From positions 9,243-73,242 of the forward strand of contig NZ_RQHW01000032.1 of assembly GCF_004770995.1 (NCBI RefSeq): 64,000 nucleotides of DNA, in the 5' to 3' direction. Below the pieces are notes generated by a model, which was given only the letters and a program-made list of their open reading frames with translations, was not told the DNA's origin and did no database searches. This stretch comes from Leptospira idonii (GTDB lineage: Bacteria > Spirochaetota > Leptospiria > Leptospirales > Leptospiraceae). The position numbers were made by a program, and so were the translations under genes. Numbering within the stretch: the first letter of the stretch is position 1; every line of letters begins with the position of its first letter. Shown here piece after piece: positions 62,528 through 64,000 of this stretch.

Positions 62528-64000
62528 TCATTCTTCGAACGATTTCGTAGGGATGTATGCATGAAAATTAGGGTTCGATTTAGAGAAGATCTGTTTGGAA
62601 ATATAACAATATCCCTTATCTCCCCACTCTTTCCCCCAGGAATTTTTCACGATAAAATAGTTCCCCACATAACCCACGATCAACATGGAATGGGATCCGT
62701 GTTTACCACTAGGTTCTTCCGCACGTCGCATGATTCCGTCCCGTCCGATGCTTCCGAACTCAGGACCGGTTGCCATTCCGAAAACGATTGGGATTCCCTT
62801 ACTGAGAAGTTTCTTCAAATCGTCTATACCGACAGTAGTAGGTTTGACATTCGGTTTATACTTCTTGGCATTTTTGTTCATTTTTTCTTCACTCACCGTC
62901 GGCTCTTCATCGTCGTTTGGCCAGAGTTTGGCGCTACAGACTCCCGTTTTCACAAGATTCGTAATCGGATCCAATCCGCTCGGAGTTCCGTCATCTGCCA
63001 TGTGCGCTGTCACAAAGTCGGTGAATGTATCTAACATTCTATGCGTTCTCACCATAGTATAGTTTGTTGAAAGCTCTACATGTTTTTTGCCCGCCATGAT
63101 ACGCAGCATTTCGATTCCATGGGTCATCGAATACGCCTTACAACGTCCCGTTTGTTTTTGGTTTCCTATAGGAGAACAATACTTTCTTAAATCGACGATT
63201 TGTTTCGGATTCGTTTTTGCCAATTTTTTAGGTAGAGGTTCCGGTTTTGGAACCACAAATGTGCTAGGAGGATCTACAAAATGAACATTAGTAACATCCA
63301 CATCGTTTCCGAAAAATTTAGAAAGGATCTTAAAGGCTTTGGGAGTTAAAAATCCTTGCGGTTTTACCTTTCCGCCTTTTTTGAAAAACTTAACCGATTC
63401 AAAAGCAACAGCAGGACTTTGAGAAGATAATTTCTCATAGTATTGATTGGACTCTTCCTCTTCGACCGTTTCATAACCTTCTTTTACCATCCAGTCATCG
63501 AAGGTCTCACCTAGATATTCGTTATCGGAGAATGCCTTTCCCGCAAATTCTTCGTAGTCTTCCTCTGTCCAATCCCCTTCGTCCTCTTCCAGCCAGTCTT
63601 CTTCTAAGCCGTAATCGGATGCAGTTTCATAAACGTCGTCTTCATCGCTCAGTTCATAGTCAACAGACTCTTCTTCTTCAGATTCCTCTTCTTCGGACTC
63701 TTCTTCTTCAGACTCTTCTTCTTCGGATTCCTCTTCTTCAGACTCTTCTTCTTCAGATTCTTCTTCTTCGGATTCTTCTTCTTCGGATTCTTCTTCTTCA
63801 GATTCTTCTTCTTCGGATTCTTCTTCTTCGGATTCTTCTTCTTCAGATTCTTCTTCTTCGGATTCTTCTTCTTCGGATTCTTCTTCTTCAGATTCTTCTT
63901 CTTCGGATTCTTCTTCTTCTGATTCTTCTTCTTCAGATTCTTCTTCTTCAGATTCTTCTTCTTCGGATTCTTCTTCTTCAGATTCTTCTTCTTCGGATTC
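62528..64000 (-). CDS. Papain-family (C1) peptidase with acidic repeat (5' end beyond window)
   Basis: The frame is open from 62528 to the window edge, so the N-terminus is missing. The C-terminal ~220 residues form a C1 peptidase domain. The active Cys is in IGNQKQTGRCKAYSMTHG, the catalytic His in GKHGSHSMLIVGYV and Asn in IVKNSWGKEWGDKGY. Upstream is a linker rich in Asp/Glu (EEYDEETWDGEDEEDW), then at least 22 five-residue units of the form SEEEE. An internal ATG at 63490 would give a 320-residue product, but nothing breaks the frame upstream, so a longer protein is preferred. Confidence 0.85.
   Translation of the reverse strand, partial: ESEEEESEEEESEEEESEEEESEEEESEEEESEEEESEEEESEEEESEEEESEEEESEEEESEEEESEEEESEEEESEEEESEEEESEEEESEEEESEEEESEEEESEEEESVDYELSDEDDVYETASDYGLEEDWLEEDEGDWTEEDYEEFAGKAFSDNEYLGETFDDWMVKEGYETVEEEESNQYYEKLSSQSPAVAFESVKFFKKGGKVKPQGFLTPKAFKILSKFFGNDVDVTNVHFVDPPSTFVVPKPEPLPKKLAKTNPKQIVDLRKYCSPIGNQKQTGRCKAYSMTHGIEMLRIMAGKKHVELSTNYTMVRTHRMLDTFTDFVTAHMADDGTPSGLDPITNLVKTGVCSAKLWPNDDEEPTVSEEKMNKNAKKYKPNVKPTTVGIDDLKKLLSKGIPIVFGMATGPEFGSIGRDGIMRRAEEPSGKHGSHSMLIVGYVGNYFIVKNSWGKEWGDKGYCYISKQIFSKSNPNFHAYIPTKSFEE
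63666..64000 (-). repeat. 15-base tandem repeat encoding SEEEE units
   Basis: At least 22 copies of a 15-base unit (plus-strand GATTCTTCTTCTTCR) run to the window edge. Units vary only at wobble positions. On the minus strand, in frame with the papain domain, each encodes one Ser and four Glu. Confidence 0.95.

Noticed and set aside
62561..63034. 157-codon plus-strand frame inside the papain-family gene
   Set aside because: It is antisense to the catalytic domain with intact active-site residues on the other strand.
63666..64000. Regular 15-base repeats considered as a CRISPR array
   Set aside because: There are no spacers; the units are contiguous and keep a coding frame with wobble changes only.

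Overview
The window is bacterial chromosome, most likely from the spirochaete genus Leptospira. This is an inference from several signs. Genes for an L-ring protein (FlgH) and a P-ring chaperone (FlgA) sit beside flgG, which among spirochaetes is a Leptospira-type flagellar set. Exported lipoproteins with relaxed spirochaetal lipoboxes are numerous. Signalling and translation genes are of leptospiral type, and base composition is moderate with AT-richer accessory patches. No rRNA, transposase or CRISPR was seen.

Layout. Positions 1-13.9 kb hold, on the minus strand, a translation/RNA superoperon (rimP-nusA-infB-rbfA-truB-rpsO-pnp) that runs on into an M16 peptidase, dut and the flagellar genes flgG-flgA-flgH. 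An oppositely oriented outer-membrane-protein gene splits rbfA from truB. Positions 13.9-19.1 kb carry a lipoprotein, the NAD(P)HX repair enzyme, a split two-gene PPK2 system and a HIT hydrolase. A tRNA-Arg(TCG) at 19.3 kb precedes an AT-richer accessory patch (19.6-24 kb) with two SH3-type lipoproteins around a REC-PAS-histidine kinase. Positions 24-31.8 kb hold a patatin, an NlpC/P60 peptidase, a DEAD-box helicase, a MarR regulator with a thiolase sharing a palindromic operator, a metallo-hydrolase and an ATP-pyrophosphatase. Positions 31.8-39.7 kb form a signalling block: creD, a GAF-SpoIIE phosphatase, creC (apparently frameshifted), creB, an EAL protein and a 7TM SpoIIE phosphatase. Positions 39.9-49 kb hold a DUF2225 protein, ruvA, a hydrolase, an acetyltransferase, a TPR-Mrr protein and a tightly coupled five-gene run (mini ABC transporter, ROK kinase, HIT protein, flippase-like protein). 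Positions 49-50.4 kb are AT-rich and nearly empty. Positions 50.4-58 kb encode a complete RND efflux system with two tandem adaptors. Positions 58-64 kb hold a TMEM220 gene bracketed by inverted repeats, an AraC/SDR divergent pair, a seven-repeat propeller lipoprotein and a papain-family peptidase with a long acidic Ser-Glu repeat that runs off the window.

Most notable signals: (1) a three-copy interspersed element (30.96-31.06, 58.07-58.16 and 58.67-58.75 kb) whose outer hairpins differ in sequence but keep pairing, which suggests a structured RNA or mobile repeat; (2) a class-II-like PPK2 split into an overlapping degenerate/active gene pair; (3) a CreB-tag-like phased repeat upstream of creD, together with a homopolymer frameshift in creC; (4) a hairpin that sequesters the ribosome-binding site of the EAL gene; (5) the 15-nt (SEEEE)n repeat joined to a papain-like protease; and (6) a two-adaptor RND pump.
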